Assembly (NCBI RefSeq): GCF_024206475.1
Contig: NZ_JAMBPR010000008.1
Coordinates: 62,001-126,000, forward strand
Source of the DNA: Paraburkholderia sp. CNPSo 3274
GTDB taxonomy: Bacteria; Pseudomonadota; Gammaproteobacteria; Burkholderiales; Burkholderiaceae
Direction of reading: 5' to 3'
DNA length: 64,000 nt
Shown here: piece by piece, positions 63,186 to 64,000 of the stretch
How positions within the stretch are numbered: position 1 is the first letter of the stretch
Layout of the letters: each line of letters begins with the position of its first letter
Position numbers and translations under genes: made by a program
The notes under the pieces: generated by a model
What the model saw: only the letters and a program-made list of their open reading frames with translations
The model's database searches: none
Told to the model about the DNA's origin: nothing

Positions 63186-64000
63186 ATGACGAATCATTCG
63201 CAAACGCCTTCGCCGCAAGCGCCGCATGGTCCTCATAAACCGCGGCGCTGGCCCATCGTGCTCGCCGCGCTCGTCGTGCTCGGCCTCGCGGCGCAGGGCA
63301 TCTGGTCGCGCCATAGCGCGCACGCGGCGCTCGAACGCGAGGCAACAACCGCGAGCACGCTTTCCGTGCAGGTGGTCACGCCGCAGCGCTCGGCGCGCGC
63401 GCTCGACCTCGTGCTGCCCGGCACCGTGCAGGCCTTTCTCGACACGCCGATCTACGCGCGCACGAGCGGTTATCTGCGCAAGTGGTACTTCGACATCGGC
63501 GCGCACGTGAAGGCGGGCCAACTGCTCGCCGAAATCGACGCTCCCGAAGTGGACGACCAGTTGCGTGCCGCGCGCGCCGATCTCGCCAACGCCGAAGCGA
63601 ACTACGCGCTTGCGAAGACCACCGCCGACCGCTGGACACAGATGCTGCAAACGCGCTCGGTGGCGAAGCAGGACACCGACGAAAAAGTCGGCGACATGCT
63701 CGCGAAAAAGGCCACGCTCGATTCCGCGCGCTTCAACGTCTCGCGGCTCTCGCAACTGCAGTCGTACGAACGCGTGACCGCGCCCTTCGACGGCATCGTC
63801 ACGGCGCGCAACGTGGACGTGGGCGCGCTCATCGACGCGGGCAACGGCGGCACCTCGCAAAGGGAGCTGTTCCATCTTGCGCAGGCCGACCGTCTGCGCG
63901 TGTACGCGAACGTGCCTCAGGCTTACGCGCAGCAGATCCGCGTGCAGCGGCACGCGTACCTCACGCTCAACGAGGCGCAGGGCAAGCACTTTCCTGGCAT
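63186..64000 (+). CDS. RND periplasmic adaptor subunit, 3' end beyond window
   Basis: The ATG at 63186 starts MTNHSQTPSPQAPHGPHKPR, followed by one membrane anchor (WPIVLAALVVLGLAAQGIWS) and the membrane-fusion-protein fold: lipoyl-type halves LVLPGTVQAFLDTPIYARTS and ERVTAPFDGIVTARNVDVGA flanking an alpha-hairpin (DDQLRAARADLANAEANYAL). The frame is open to the right edge, so about 271 residues are seen and the C-terminus is missing. It couples the upstream permease to an outer-membrane channel. Confidence 0.95.
   Translation, partial: MTNHSQTPSPQAPHGPHKPRRWPIVLAALVVLGLAAQGIWSRHSAHAALEREATTASTLSVQVVTPQRSARALDLVLPGTVQAFLDTPIYARTSGYLRKWYFDIGAHVKAGQLLAEIDAPEVDDQLRAARADLANAEANYALAKTTADRWTQMLQTRSVAKQDTDEKVGDMLAKKATLDSARFNVSRLSQLQSYERVTAPFDGIVTARNVDVGALIDAGNGGTSQRELFHLAQADRLRVYANVPQAYAQQIRVQRHAYLTLNEAQGKHFPG

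Overview
The window is GC-rich and looks like a betaproteobacterial chromosome, most likely Paraburkholderia, Burkholderia or a close relative. The evidence is the right-hand housekeeping block (cytochrome c, BON lipoprotein, SIS protein, yraN, rsmI, rlpA), H-NS proteins ending in a KYRDP...W motif, HugZ and DUF4148 proteins, and the frequent GTG and TTG starts. No rRNA or protein identity search was possible, so the genus is an inference.

Positions 1 to about 18925 are the distal part of a genomic island inserted at the 3' end of a tRNA-Ala(CGC) gene (18925-19000, minus strand). A tyrosine integrase (17222-18790) sits next to the tRNA. Behind it come an HTH protein, an H-NS paralogue, a DUF3987/YfjI-type protein and an inovirus Gp2/YfjJ-type protein. 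This int-HTH-yfjI-yfjJ order recalls the Escherichia coli CP4-57 type of P4-like element. The other island boundary is off the left edge.

The cargo is defensive. A minus-strand operon at 4322-7127 encodes a YjzC-like small protein, a CD-NTase, a standalone E2-like protein and an S-4TM membrane effector, which together form a type II-short CBASS. Divergent from it are an XRE repressor and a HExxH peptidase matching the CapH/CapP regulators of CBASS, with a perfect palindrome over the shared promoter region. Converging on the effector gene is a second pair: an unknown 267-aa protein, possibly ADP-ribosyltransferase-like, and a second, shorter CD-NTase. Further left are small hypothetical genes, a glycine-zipper protein and a DUF932 protein cut by the window edge.

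Positions 19068-45088 are core genome: envelope and quality-control genes, a metallo-beta-lactamase hydrolase, an exonuclease, Lrp, a CDF transporter, H-NS, HugZ, MFS, a Liv-type binding protein, a decayed nitronate monooxygenase gene, dienelactone hydrolase, amidase, HiPIP, FAD oxidoreductase, an EEP phosphodiesterase, LysE, ferredoxin-NADP reductase, a two-component pair and an APC permease.

Positions 45524-53092 are one seven-gene operon for a form II molybdenum hydroxylase (FeS, Mo and FAD subunits) with maturation genes coxD, coxE, coxG and xdhC. It abuts a truncated hdeD-like pseudogene. Then follow an oxalate/formate-type MFS carrier with its 42-aa partner, a DUF3857/transglutaminase protein, an SrkA-type kinase, a 70-aa protein preceded by an orphan terminator, and an RND efflux pump whose adaptor gene runs off the right edge.
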